A DNA stretch of 64,000 bases, from assembly GCA_028284415.1 (NCBI GenBank), contig JANQRU010000004.1:620001-684000 (forward strand). The letters run 5' to 3'. This DNA comes from Pyrinomonadaceae bacterium. Its GTDB lineage: Bacteria > Acidobacteriota > Blastocatellia > Pyrinomonadales > Pyrinomonadaceae. The notes below the pieces were generated by a model. The model was given only the letters and a program-made list of their open reading frames with translations, searched no databases and had not been told where the DNA came from. Every line of letters begins with the position of its first letter. Within the stretch, counting starts at the first letter, position 1. This document shows positions 16,020-24,603 of this stretch, in pieces. The translations under genes and the position numbers were made by a program.

Positions 16020-16059
16020 AAAATCTCTGCGTTCTTAGCGACCTTTGCGGTTAATTTCT

Positions 16060-17349
16060 TTAAACCTCGTAGCATTTATTTCCGCCACAAACTACACAAT
16101 CTTTGTTGCCTGCTTCGGCGTTTTCGATTTTCGTGTCATTTACTGCTTCGCGGATCGAATTGGCGACGAATTCGATGTGTTCTTCCGTGTATTTTTCATT
16201 GATGGGCATTACCAGAACATCGTGCAAACCTTTGAACGTGCCTGGGAATTTTTCTTCAGAGTAATCAACTGCTTCCGGACGAGCTAAATTAAATGGAAAA
16301 TGGCTGTCGCCAAATGTGTTTTGCTCACGAAAGACTTGGCAACGGAAAGCAGGTTTTTGAACATATCTTGGTGCAGAGAAAACATCGTAAGTTCTCAATG
16401 CTCCTGCAAGTCCAACCGAACCGTCTTTGATTACCGAATCATCAACTCGCAAGCAGAATTTCCAATAGGTCATCGTTGCATTATCGGCTGGCTTATAACT
16501 TTCAATTCCTTCAATGTCTGCGATTTTCTCATCAAGAAGTTTTGCCATTTTTTGGCGTTGCTCAACTGATGCATCGAGTTTTTTCAATTGCTCGTAAGAA
16601 ACTGCGGCTTGCAATTCGGTCATACGATAATTCAAAGCGATAAAATAATGATCAGGATTTTCGTCACCGTAGCCCCAAGCTTTGTTGATGCAAAGATACA
16701 AACGTCTTGCCAAATCATCATCATTTGTTACAACGATTCCACCTTCGCCTGTTGTCATCTGTTTTCCTTGTTGGAATGAAAATGCTCCGATTGCTCCAAT
16801 TGTTCCGACCTTTTCACCGTCAACCGTTGCTAAGAAACTTTGGGCTGTATCTTCAATTACAGGAATGCCTTTTGAATCAGCAAGTTCCATAATCTCTTTC
16901 ATCTGACAAGGATTTCCGAAAAGATGCGTAACGATAATCGCCTTCGTTTTTTCCGACATTGCCGCTTCGATCGTTTCTGCTGTTACATTCAAAGTTTTTG
17001 GACAAACATCTGCAAATACAGGAATCGCACCTTGGTAAATAATTGGAGTTAAAGCTCCCATATCAGTAATTGAGGTTGTAATGATTTCATCACCCGGATT
17101 TGGATTTATCGCGGCAATCGCAACGTGAACCGCCGCCGAACCTGAGTTACAAGCAAATGCGTATTTAACACCCATTTTTTCAGCAAAAGATTCTTCTAGC
17201 ATCTTGCCGTATTTGCCTTTGGTCGTAATTAAAGTTCCAGTTTCCAGAACTTCTTTAACAGCGTTTAGCTCTTCTTCGCCGAAAGTTCTGCCGGAAATGT
17301 CTTGATCATTTGGTAATTTGATATTCTTCACTTTTGCTACTTCTGTCAT
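16060..17349 (-). CDS. DegT/DnrJ/EryC1-family PLP-dependent sugar aminotransferase
   Basis: This 429-residue enzyme transaminates a keto-nucleotide-sugar. Visible family features are AFACNSGSAAVHVAIAA (phosphate pocket), VIEDTAQSFLA (Asp pairing with the pyridine N), FSFQQGKQMTTGEGG (the Lys forms the Schiff base) and NYRMTELQAAVSYEQL. The C-terminus carries an unusual cysteine tail, DCVVCGGNKCYEV, not part of the usual fold and suggestive of a metal site. It lies upstream of the Gfo/Idh gene and fits a shared amino-sugar pathway with it and the WbpD-like acetyltransferase. Confidence 0.9.
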   Translation of the reverse strand: MTEVAKVKNIKLPNDQDISGRTFGEEELNAVKEVLETGTLITTKGKYGKMLEESFAEKMGVKYAFACNSGSAAVHVAIAAINPNPGDEIITTSITDMGALTPIIYQGAIPVFADVCPKTLNVTAETIEAAMSEKTKAIIVTHLFGNPCQMKEIMELADSKGIPVIEDTAQSFLATVDGEKVGTIGAIGAFSFQQGKQMTTGEGGIVVTNDDDLARRLYLCINKAWGYGDENPDHYFIALNYRMTELQAAVSYEQLKKLDASVEQRQKMAKLLDEKIADIEGIESYKPADNATMTYWKFCLRVDDSVIKDGSVGLAGALRTYDVFSAPRYVQKPAFRCQVFREQNTFGDSHFPFNLARPEAVDYSEEKFPGTFKGLHDVLVMPINEKYTEEHIEFVANSIREAVNDTKIENAEAGNKDCVVCGGNKCYEV

Positions 17350-17412
17350 AATTTTAGGGTAATAAGTAATTAGTAATAGGTATTTGGTGTTTGGCTTTGT
17401 AAGTTTGAATTT

Positions 17413-19104
17413 TTACAATTTACCGTCCACTTCTTTCTCTGATATAGAAGTGTCAATAGCTTTATTTTTCCGAAATAAACGCTGATTTGAGAGACGTGAG
17501 AGCAATTTGAGATGTCCGAAGACCGTGCGGACAGTTTTCATCTTTGAAATTCCGAAAAGCCGAACTTCTAGAATTGCGGGGTATTCGATAATTTTTCCAC
17601 CTTTCAAATCAAGTTTTCCGAGCATTTCAGCAACGCCCAAAAAACCTTTTTCTTTGATGTCCAAATCGAGCATCGCTGTTCGCCGATAAACTCGAAAACA
17701 ACTTGTGTAGGTCGAAAGTTTTGCATTTAAGGCACGACGGTAAAGCCATGAAGCTCCTTTCGATAAAAACAAACGCCATTCGGGAACATTTCGCACACCG
17801 CCTTTTTTATGATAAGGCGATGCCGTAACCATAGCTATTTCATCAGTTAAGAGTGGAATCATTTTAACGAGTTCGTGCGGATCATATGTGCAATCGCAAT
17901 CCATCGAACAGACAATTTCCGTTTCCGCCGCTTTAATTCCCGTCATAATTCCCGCTGCAACGCCTTGATTTTCATAATGTTGCAAGATTCTGAAATTATT
18001 CTTATCGCCAAATAATTTGTTTAATTTATCAAATGTGTCGTCCGTGCTTTTATCATCGACAAATATAAAATTTGGCTCAAAGCCATTTTCGTTTAATTCT
18101 TCCTCGACGCTCTTTAAAGTTCTCGATAAATAATTCAAAGCATCTGACTCGTTGTAACAAGGAATCACAACGGAAATTTTGGATTTTGGGATTTGGATTT
18201 TGGATTGCTTTGGCTTAATTGAACTCTGAACTTTAAGCTCTAAACTTTGAACCTGTAAAGATTCTTTTAAGTCTAAAAACTCCGCAACGTCGCAGAATTC
18301 GTAGAGTTCTAAGTTTTCTTTCAAAATCCATTCCATCTTGTCGAGTTTTCGGTAATGGCGAATCTGATTGTATCTTGATGCAGCAGAGATTTTCGGTTGT
18401 TCGGGGTCTAATTCCCAGACGTGAAAGTAGAAAACAAAAGGCTCTTCATAACGATTTGTCCAATCCTTTACAGCGTGTCGCATCAATGTGTATGGAATTT
18501 GCCGAAAATAATTTCCGCCTGAGATCGGTAAAAGTCCTAAGCCTAAATTTCTGGTTGAATAGGGAAACTCCCAAATTGCCTTGCCATCTTTGTGAACTTG
18601 GTGGGCAAAACGTTTCGGTTTTTTATCTGATTTTACAGGCACGAATGAAGCATCATAGGCAAAACCCTCGTCTGCCAAAATCTCCAGAATTCTTTCATCT
18701 TTTTCATATGAAAGTTTCTCTGCTGAGCGATAACCGATGATTTTTTGTCCGCTTGCGTCTTGCAAAACGTGATTTGTTTTACGCAGGTCTTCGCGTATTT
18801 CTTCGGGCGTCAGCTGACTTAAGCTTCGGTGATAAAATCCGCGCGAAGCTATTTCATGTCCACGACCGGCAATTTCTTTGATTAATTTTGGGTTTTGCTC
18901 GGCAATCCATCCAAGAATAAAAAATGTGGCTTTCGTTTTGTATTGATCGAGCAAATCGAGAGTTTTGAGAGTGTTTTGTTCGTAACGAGGCTCAAAATTT
19001 CGCCAGTTTTTTTGCTGAATGAGATCGCCAAAAGCCCCGACGTGGAAATAGTCTTCCACCAGAACGGTTAGCAGGTGTTTTTTATTATTTGGAGAGCGAT
19101 CCAT
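17413..19104 (-). CDS. Fusion: XrtA-type (DUF3473) polysaccharide deacetylase-like domain + GT2 glycosyltransferase
   Basis: This 563-residue protein has two parts. Residues about 10-280 match the polysaccharide deacetylase family linked to exosortase XrtA (VEDYFHVGAF, KATFFILGWIAEQNP, GYRSAEKLSYEKD, FYFHVWELDPEQP). Two catalytic positions are changed: the first Asp of motif 1 is Leu15 (TVLVED) and the first His of the HxxxH metal motif is Arg88 (ASRGFYH). Residues about 310-555 are a GT2 domain (ISVVIPCYNESDALNYL, IFVDDKSTDDTF, SMDCDCTYDP) of the dolichol-phosphate-mannose-synthase-like type. The linker (about 285-310) is encoded by dispersed repeats, suggesting two once separate genes. The deacetylase part may be inactive or regulatory. 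Confidence 0.82.
   Translation of the reverse strand: MDRSPNNKKHLLTVLVEDYFHVGAFGDLIQQKNWRNFEPRYEQNTLKTLDLLDQYKTKATFFILGWIAEQNPKLIKEIAGRGHEIASRGFYHRSLSQLTPEEIREDLRKTNHVLQDASGQKIIGYRSAEKLSYEKDERILEILADEGFAYDASFVPVKSDKKPKRFAHQVHKDGKAIWEFPYSTRNLGLGLLPISGGNYFRQIPYTLMRHAVKDWTNRYEEPFVFYFHVWELDPEQPKISAASRYNQIRHYRKLDKMEWILKENLELYEFCDVAEFLDLKESLQVQSLELKVQSSIKPKQSKIQIPKSKISVVIPCYNESDALNYLSRTLKSVEEELNENGFEPNFIFVDDKSTDDTFDKLNKLFGDKNNFRILQHYENQGVAAGIMTGIKAAETEIVCSMDCDCTYDPHELVKMIPLLTDEIAMVTASPYHKKGGVRNVPEWRLFLSKGASWLYRRALNAKLSTYTSCFRVYRRTAMLDLDIKEKGFLGVAEMLGKLDLKGGKIIEYPAILEVRLFGISKMKTVRTVFGHLKLLSRLSNQRLFRKNKAIDTSISEKEVDGKL
18170..18257. repeat. Families 5 and 6 repeats forming the linker of a fused gene
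   Basis: On the minus strand, units CAAAATCCAAATCCCAAAAT (family 5) are preceded by TTCAAAGTTTAGAGCTTAAA and GTTCAGAGTTCAATT (family 6). They are read through in frame to give the LQVQSLELKVQSS and SKIQIPKSKI peptides. Confidence 0.65.
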
Positions 19105-19138
19105 TTTTTTGGTTGGTTGAATTCTTACTTGTTCAAGT

Positions 19139-20299
19139 TCAGGTATTACCCGAACTACTTATCGCTTTGAGGATATTAGCAATTCTCTTAGCACTTTTTC
19201 CATCTCCGAAAGGATTTTGCACTTGCTTAACTGAATTAATCCAAGTTTGTGCCAGATAATTATCGCTTAATAACTGTGCTAAAACTCTTGGGTTTCCACC
19301 AACGAGCTTAGCAATTCCGCACATAATCGCTTCGGGTCTTTCTGTATTTTCACGCAGGACCAAAACCGGCTTTCCCATACTCGGAGCTTCTTCCTGAACG
19401 CCACCAGAATCGGAAACAATTAGCCAGGCATTTTCCATAACATACAGAAAATCTACATAGTCCAGCGGTTTAAGCAAAAATACTCTTTCGCAGTCAGCTA
19501 AAATTTCTTTCGTAAGGTTTTGAACATTCGGATTTAGATGAACGGGAAAAATCAAGCACGTATCTTTTCGGTCTTCAACAAATTTGCGTAAAACCTCTAG
19601 ATTTTCACGCATTGCTGTACCGAAGCTTTCCCGTCGGTGAGTTGTTAATAAAATTCGCTTAAAACTGTTTGTTTGATTAATAACATTTTGGATAGATTGG
19701 CTCGGCATATATTTGCGACGAATCTGTCTCAGGGAATCAATAATCGTATTACCCGTAACAAAAATCTGATTTTCGGGGATATATTCCTTTAGGAGATTCT
19801 GCCGATTTTCGACAGTCGCGGCGAAATGCAAAGTAGCAACCCTTGAAACCATACGGCGATTCATTTCTTCGGGAAACGGACTGTTAATATCCCCCGAACG
19901 CAAACCTGCCTCGATGTGTCCAACAACAATCTGCCTGTTAAATCCTGCTAAAGCTCCTGCTAAGGTTGTCGTGGTATCGCCCTGAACCAAAATTAAATCA
20001 GGCTTTTCCGTTTCCAAAATGTTGTCTAAAGATTCAATCGTCCGGGCTAAAACCTGATTCGGAGTTTGATTTGCAGTCATTACTTCCAAATCAAAATCTG
20101 TTTTAATTTCAAAAATTTCTAAGAAGGGTTTGAGCAAATCCGTATGCTGGCTCGAAGAGACAACTATCGTTTGAAAATTTGGAATCTTCTTCAATTCAGA
20201 AATTATCGGAGCTAATTTAATAGCTTCCGGTCTTGTTCCAAATAAAACTAAAATTTTGGAATGCTGTGAAGTTTTTCTTCGATCGCCAATTGTTTCCAT
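19139..20299 (-). CDS. wecB: UDP-N-acetylglucosamine 2-epimerase (non-hydrolysing)
   Basis: This 386-residue enzyme interconverts UDP-GlcNAc and UDP-ManNAc for surface polysaccharide synthesis. The motifs are complete: FGTRPEAIKLAPII, VQGDTTTTLAGALAG, HIEAGLRSGDINSPFPEE, TTHRRESFG and SDSGGVQEEAPSMGKP. The length is normal. A WbpI/MnaA-type epimerase on a related sugar such as UDP-GlcNAc3NAcA cannot be excluded given the WbpD-like neighbour. It is the first gene of the minus-strand polysaccharide run; its promoter lies in the 87-nt gap shared with the divergent TonB receptor. Confidence 0.93.
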   Translation of the reverse strand: METIGDRRKTSQHSKILVLFGTRPEAIKLAPIISELKKIPNFQTIVVSSSQHTDLLKPFLEIFEIKTDFDLEVMTANQTPNQVLARTIESLDNILETEKPDLILVQGDTTTTLAGALAGFNRQIVVGHIEAGLRSGDINSPFPEEMNRRMVSRVATLHFAATVENRQNLLKEYIPENQIFVTGNTIIDSLRQIRRKYMPSQSIQNVINQTNSFKRILLTTHRRESFGTAMRENLEVLRKFVEDRKDTCLIFPVHLNPNVQNLTKEILADCERVFLLKPLDYVDFLYVMENAWLIVSDSGGVQEEAPSMGKPVLVLRENTERPEAIMCGIAKLVGGNPRVLAQLLSDNYLAQTWINSVKQVQNPFGDGKSAKRIANILKAISSSGNT

Positions 20300-20386
20300 A
20301 AATTTTGTTTGTGTGAAATAAACAACCTTCGATTAATTATATTAAACTAATAAAAACTGTATTTATTTACTTTTCATGATTAATTT

Positions 20387-22672
20387 ATGAGATTTTTATT
20401 TATTGCTTTATTAACTTTCGTTTTTTTCTATCAAACTTTTTCCCAAGACATAAACATACAGGGACAAGTAATTGACTCAAACAAACTGCCGATTTCAGGA
20501 GCTGAAATCAAAATTTTGGGTAATGCATCAGAACTGGCTGTTTGTAAAAGTAATGAGGAAGGGCGTTTTTTATGTCCTATAAATAATGACCAAGATTTTA
20601 TTTTGTCCATCCGAGCTGATGGCTATTCTATTCTACGACAAACATTTAGAAACATTCAAGAATTCGAGAATAATTCTACATTTACGCTCTCGCCCGCACC
20701 ACTGCGTGAGAATGTAACCGTTACGACTAATCGAACAGACACTTTGCTTGATGAAACTCCTGCAAGCATTGCCACACTTTCGAAGACCAATCTTGAAACA
20801 ACCGCCTCGCCCGCAGTTGATGATGCACTTCGGCAAACAGTCGGTTTTACACTTTTTAGGCGTTCGAACAGCCGTAATGCCAATCCGACAACGCAAGGAA
20901 CTTCTTTACGCGGAATAAATGCGAGCGGGGCATCCCGTTCGCTAGTTTTGTATGACGGAATTCCTCTAAATGATGCTTTTGGCGGATGGATTTATTGGAG
21001 TCGCGTGCCGTCAGTTGCTGTCGAGAGAATAGAAGTTTTACGTGGTGGTTCATCAAGTCTATATGGAAGCGATGCTCTCGGCGGAACAATAAATGTAATT
21101 CCCAGAACTGCTGATAAAGAAAAGGATTTCACCGCATCGGCAGAGATTTTTGGCGGAACGCAAAATACTTTTTCAGCCTCGACATTTTTTGGATTTGCGA
21201 AAAATAACTGGTCGGCAGACTTTGTTGCCGGCACCTTTCAAATAAGAGGTTATAAGCGAGTTGATGAAGCCGAAAGAGGGTTAGTTGATGATTTTGTAAA
21301 TTCCCGTAACACTAACTTTTCGGGACGCATTGCGAGAGATTTTGGTGAAAATTCAAACCTATTTTTTAAAGGAATTTACTTTGGTGAAGAAAGAAATAAT
21401 GGAACGCCGATTCAAAAAAACAGAACGCTTTTCCGTCAATTCGCTTTTGGCGGAGATTTTGATTTAGGTGATTTAGGACTTAAGACTCAGAATTCAAGAC
21501 TCTCGCTTAGAACTTATGGTGGCACACAGGTTTTTGACCAGAATTTTTCCGCGATAGTAAACAATCGCAATCGGGAATTTTTAGTTCGCTTGCAGAGAGT
21601 TCCTTCGCAAAATTTTGGGTTTTCGAGTCAATTTACAACCTCATTCAAAAACAACACTTTTCTCGCAGGGTTTGAGGTCAATGAAGTTCGCGGTTCTTCA
21701 AATGAAAACGGATTTTTTGGTGGAAACTTAACATCCCGTTTGGGAACAGGCGGACGCGAAAGAACTTATGGTATTTACATTCAAGACTTTGCAAACATTG
21801 GAGATAGAATAGTTTTAGTCGGAAGTCTTCGCTATGATTCGTGGGAGAATTCCAGTGCATTAAATTCACTTTTATCAATCTCTTCAAATCAAACCACAAC
21901 AACAATTTTTCCTGACCGAACACAAAATGCTTTTTCACCAAGCGGTTCGATTTTGTTTCAAGCTACAAACGAAATTTCACTCTATTTCAATGCTTCAAGG
22001 AGTTTCCGTTCGCCAACTTTGAATGAATTATATAGAGGCTTTCGCGTCGGAAGCGTGATTACAAATCCAAATGAAAATCTTGTTGCAGAAAGAGCTAATA
22101 ATTTTGAAGCAGGCTTGAGTTACAGCAAACATAATTTCTACATTCGAGGGAATTTTTATTACACGCAGGTCGAAGATGCCGTTTCAAATGTAACGACAAA
22201 CACAACGCCAACTTTGATTTTTCGTCAAAGACAAAATGCTGGTGAAACAAGAGTTCGAGGTTTAGAAATCGAAGCGGAAACCCGCATTTCAGATTTTAAT
22301 TTCTCGGTCGGATATTTACTTGCTGACGCAGAATTTTCGGACTTTCCTTCAAACCGAACGTTAGAAGGTTTGCGAATCCCACAAGTTCCGCTTCATCAGT
22401 TTACATTTCAAACCCGCTACGCGAATAAACAAGGCTGGAGTTTTTCATTGCAAGGACGTGCAAGCTCCGAGCAGTTTGACAACGACTTGAACACTCTAAG
22501 ATTAGAACCATTTTTTCAACTAGATGCCTTCGGAGCAAAACGCTTCAAAGAAAAATGGCAGGTTTTTATCGGAGTTGAGAATGTTTTCAACTCAAGATAT
22601 TCAATTGGCAGAACACCAGTCAGAACTGTTAATTCGCCGATAAATGCTAGGGCTGGGCTACGTTGGAATTAG
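20387..22672 (+). CDS. TonB-dependent outer-membrane receptor with carboxypeptidase-regulatory-like N-domain
   Basis: This 761-residue protein has a signal peptide (MRFLFIALLTFVFFYQTFS), then a CarboxypepD_reg-like beta-sandwich (VIDSNKLPISGAEIKILG), a plug domain (LRGINASGASRSLVLYDG, EVLRGGSSSLYGSDALGG) and a C-terminal 22-strand-type barrel ending in GLRWN. It imports a ligand (siderophore, cobalamin, sugar or peptide) across the outer membrane using TonB energy; the ligand is not evident. It is transcribed away from wecB and followed by about 500 nt with no clear gene. No tonB/exbBD is nearby. Confidence 0.9.
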   Translation: MRFLFIALLTFVFFYQTFSQDINIQGQVIDSNKLPISGAEIKILGNASELAVCKSNEEGRFLCPINNDQDFILSIRADGYSILRQTFRNIQEFENNSTFTLSPAPLRENVTVTTNRTDTLLDETPASIATLSKTNLETTASPAVDDALRQTVGFTLFRRSNSRNANPTTQGTSLRGINASGASRSLVLYDGIPLNDAFGGWIYWSRVPSVAVERIEVLRGGSSSLYGSDALGGTINVIPRTADKEKDFTASAEIFGGTQNTFSASTFFGFAKNNWSADFVAGTFQIRGYKRVDEAERGLVDDFVNSRNTNFSGRIARDFGENSNLFFKGIYFGEERNNGTPIQKNRTLFRQFAFGGDFDLGDLGLKTQNSRLSLRTYGGTQVFDQNFSAIVNNRNREFLVRLQRVPSQNFGFSSQFTTSFKNNTFLAGFEVNEVRGSSNENGFFGGNLTSRLGTGGRERTYGIYIQDFANIGDRIVLVGSLRYDSWENSSALNSLLSISSNQTTTTIFPDRTQNAFSPSGSILFQATNEISLYFNASRSFRSPTLNELYRGFRVGSVITNPNENLVAERANNFEAGLSYSKHNFYIRGNFYYTQVEDAVSNVTTNTTPTLIFRQRQNAGETRVRGLEIEAETRISDFNFSVGYLLADAEFSDFPSNRTLEGLRIPQVPLHQFTFQTRYANKQGWSFSLQGRASSEQFDNDLNTLRLEPFFQLDAFGAKRFKEKWQVFIGVENVFNSRYSIGRTPVRTVNSPINARAGLRWN

Positions 22673-23173
22673 TACGAATTGGCTATATTTTCATATATAA
22701 AAATGTTTTCTCTTTATTACTTACTATAGAATTAGAGAATTAAATTCTAATGTTTAAAATTAGAAAAACCTCAACTAAATCAATATGAATTTGGTTTTGC
22801 TATGAAAAAATTCACACTTATCTGCGATAATTTTCCGAAAACCTTGTCCACCTTTGCTTAAAATCAAACAATTTTATCAAGTCTTCCCAGACACTAAGCC
22901 AACTTGGAAAAATCCGGAGAGACAAAATGATGGAATGCAAATTAACTTAAGTCCTAATTTATTTGGCTAAGAATTGAGAAATCCCAAAATTTAATTATAG
23001 AAACTCGAAAGTGAGGTAAACACGATAACTGAATGAATTCCTTGCAATTGCTCTCTTTTTATTACGGCATAATTCTTGCACTTTCTAAAATAAGGTCTCT
23101 TTAAAGTAACTAAAAAGAAACCAAGTTTGTTATTAAGAAATATTTTTAACAAATGATTATTGAGGAGGTAAAT
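22673..23173 (+). other. Gene-poor stretch with a possible degraded short frame
   Basis: No convincing gene. A short frame MKKFTLICDNFPKTLSTFA begins at 22802. After a frame change it could continue to a stop at 22969 as IKQFYQVFPDTKPTWKNPE and more, which looks more protein-like than random and may be a gene remnant. The segment ends with the ribosome-binding site GAGGAGG of the next gene. Confidence 0.3.
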
Positions 23174-23746
23174 ATGAGTCCAGCAAATAAACAAAAAACG
23201 TACATCTTAATGGGAGAGCCGTTCGGCATACACAAAGTCCGCCACAATATGGAATGGGGCAAGAAAAAGTTGGTGGATTTTCTCAACAAACTCTCCCAAG
23301 AGTGGGGTCGAAACCCGTACTGGCAATATGATGAATATGGCAATTGGGCAGATATTCCGCTTGGCGACATCAGTCGCAAGGGTGGCGGTCCGAAAAGGTC
23401 AAAGGTTAAAAAATTTGGTGGACACGGTTCTCATCGGTGCGGATGGGATGTTGATTTATACTACATCGCTAAGGATGGAGTGCCAAGAGAAAGTGCTGAC
23501 TATAGATACGAGAAAATTTTTGATTTGGAGCGAACCAACCTTTTGGGTAAAGCTATCCTGAAGCACGGAGGAACAAACCTCGAAAAGATTTTCGTTGGCG
23601 GTCAGAATGTGGTCAATTTTATGTATGAAGAAGCAGCAAAAATGGGTCTAAGCCAAATCATCGACAATGACAGTTCCGGAATGCACCATAACCATTTTCA
23701 CGTCCGTTTCAAAAATTTGGATAAGGACTTGATGTGCGTTATGTAA
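23174..23746 (+). CDS. M74 (MepA-like) murein endopeptidase family protein
   Basis: This 190-residue protein carries the LAS-type metallopeptidase residues of penicillin-insensitive endopeptidase MepA: GGHGSHRCGWDVDLYYI (His and Asp zinc ligands) and MHHNHFHVRF (HxH). MepA cuts D-Ala-mDAP cross-links in peptidoglycan. The start at MSPANKQ is set by the GAGGAGG ribosome-binding site six nucleotides upstream. Unlike E. coli MepA there is no signal peptide, so export would need another route, or the substrate is not periplasmic. The neighbours do not look phage-derived. It could act on a different peptide. Confidence 0.75.
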   Translation: MSPANKQKTYILMGEPFGIHKVRHNMEWGKKKLVDFLNKLSQEWGRNPYWQYDEYGNWADIPLGDISRKGGGPKRSKVKKFGGHGSHRCGWDVDLYYIAKDGVPRESADYRYEKIFDLERTNLLGKAILKHGGTNLEKIFVGGQNVVNFMYEEAAKMGLSQIIDNDSSGMHHNHFHVRFKNLDKDLMCVM

Positions 23747-23878
23747 ACTTTTAAGTTGGAAGTTTTTTCTTTACTCTGGCTATCTTGAACAAACCTCAGC
23801 ATAACGTGTGGGTCATTTTGTGGTCATGATTGGACAATCTTCGCCAATTCGTATGAAGCTTAGTTTCTAATAAATATT

Positions 23879-24448
23879 CTATTTGTCTTTTGTTTCCAAT
23901 CTCTCAAGAATCAATTTTTCTAAATCACCAAATTTAATCCTTAATGTGCCTGACATAATTGATATTGGAGTCCCATATTTTTTGTGGTTAGCTTCCAACA
24001 CACGCCTAAAACGATTTGTCTCTGCACGATTAATGTATTTTTCTGGTTTATCCGTAAATAACAACAAGATTTTCGTTTTAGCAATCTTAACTCTTTTTGT
24101 TCCCGTAATGTCGTTCCAATCTATAAAACCGACACTTGTAGAATGTGAATTGTCGGTAATTCCATTTTTATCAATAGTCAGACCAGCATTTTTCTGAAAT
24201 AGCAGCCTAATTATATTCACTAAGCAAATACCGAAAAATATAATACCCAAGATCCCTCCAACAGTCGGAACTAATTGGTATGTGTTTCTGGACAATGCTA
24301 CAGACTCCGAATTTATAATTAGCCAAAACCCAATTAAAATAAAAAGAACTGTACCGAGCAGGGACAAGAGAAGCTTACCTGTACTCATTTCTATTTTATT
24401 TTTAGTAGATCTGGTCTTGATTTCTATCTTTTTTCGGTTCTGAATCAT
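23879..24448 (-). CDS. STM3941 family membrane protein
   Basis: This 189-residue protein resembles the STM3941 family, which is uncharacterised. Two transmembrane helices (KLLLSLLGTVLFILIGFWLI and VGGILGIIFFGICLVNIIRL) are followed by a cytosolic PH-like domain with the family blocks GLTIDKNGITDNSHSTSVGF and IDWNDITGTK. It sits convergent with the endopeptidase gene. A terminator pair at 24549-24580 lies upstream of its start and belongs to the ferredoxin gene. Confidence 0.8.
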   Translation of the reverse strand: MIQNRKKIEIKTRSTKNKIEMSTGKLLLSLLGTVLFILIGFWLIINSESVALSRNTYQLVPTVGGILGIIFFGICLVNIIRLLFQKNAGLTIDKNGITDNSHSTSVGFIDWNDITGTKRVKIAKTKILLLFTDKPEKYINRAETNRFRRVLEANHKKYGTPISIMSGTLRIKFGDLEKLILERLETKDK

Positions 24449-24548
24449 TATTTACACGTGCCTTTTGCTTTCCCCTATAAAAGTTATATCTCAACCTTTA
24501 CCAAAGTAAAAGGTAAGCAAATCTTACAAACCAAATTCTATATGAAAT

Positions 24549-24580
24549 AAAAAAGCGAGCTGATTATTGCTCGCTTTTTT
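24549..24580. terminator. Rho-independent terminator (works on both strands), past fdxA
   Basis: AAAAAAGCGAGC (24549-24560) and GCTCGCTTTTTT (24569-24580) form a 12-bp stem with an 8-nt loop and T runs on both strands. It ends the minus-strand ferredoxin transcript. Confidence 0.85.
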
Positions 24581-24603
24581 ATAATTTTATAAATTTTATT
24601 TCT

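Larger units (their letters stand above)
15577..16058. repeat. Two consecutive family 4 inverted-repeat elements enclosing small genes
   Basis: Element 1 runs from ACGCTGAGGGTGCAGAGAC to CTCTGCGTTCT (about 15580-15795). Element 2 runs from TCGCAGGGTCGCCAAGACGC plus AGAGAC to TCTCTGCGTTCTTAGCGACC plus TTTGCGGTTAA (about 15812-16053). The outer end of element 2 matches the end of the in-gene element at 12033-12164. Confidence 0.6.

Noticed and set aside
23174..23746. Endopeptidase gene as part of a prophage lysis cassette
   Set aside because: No holin, spanin, tail or integrase gene is seen around it.
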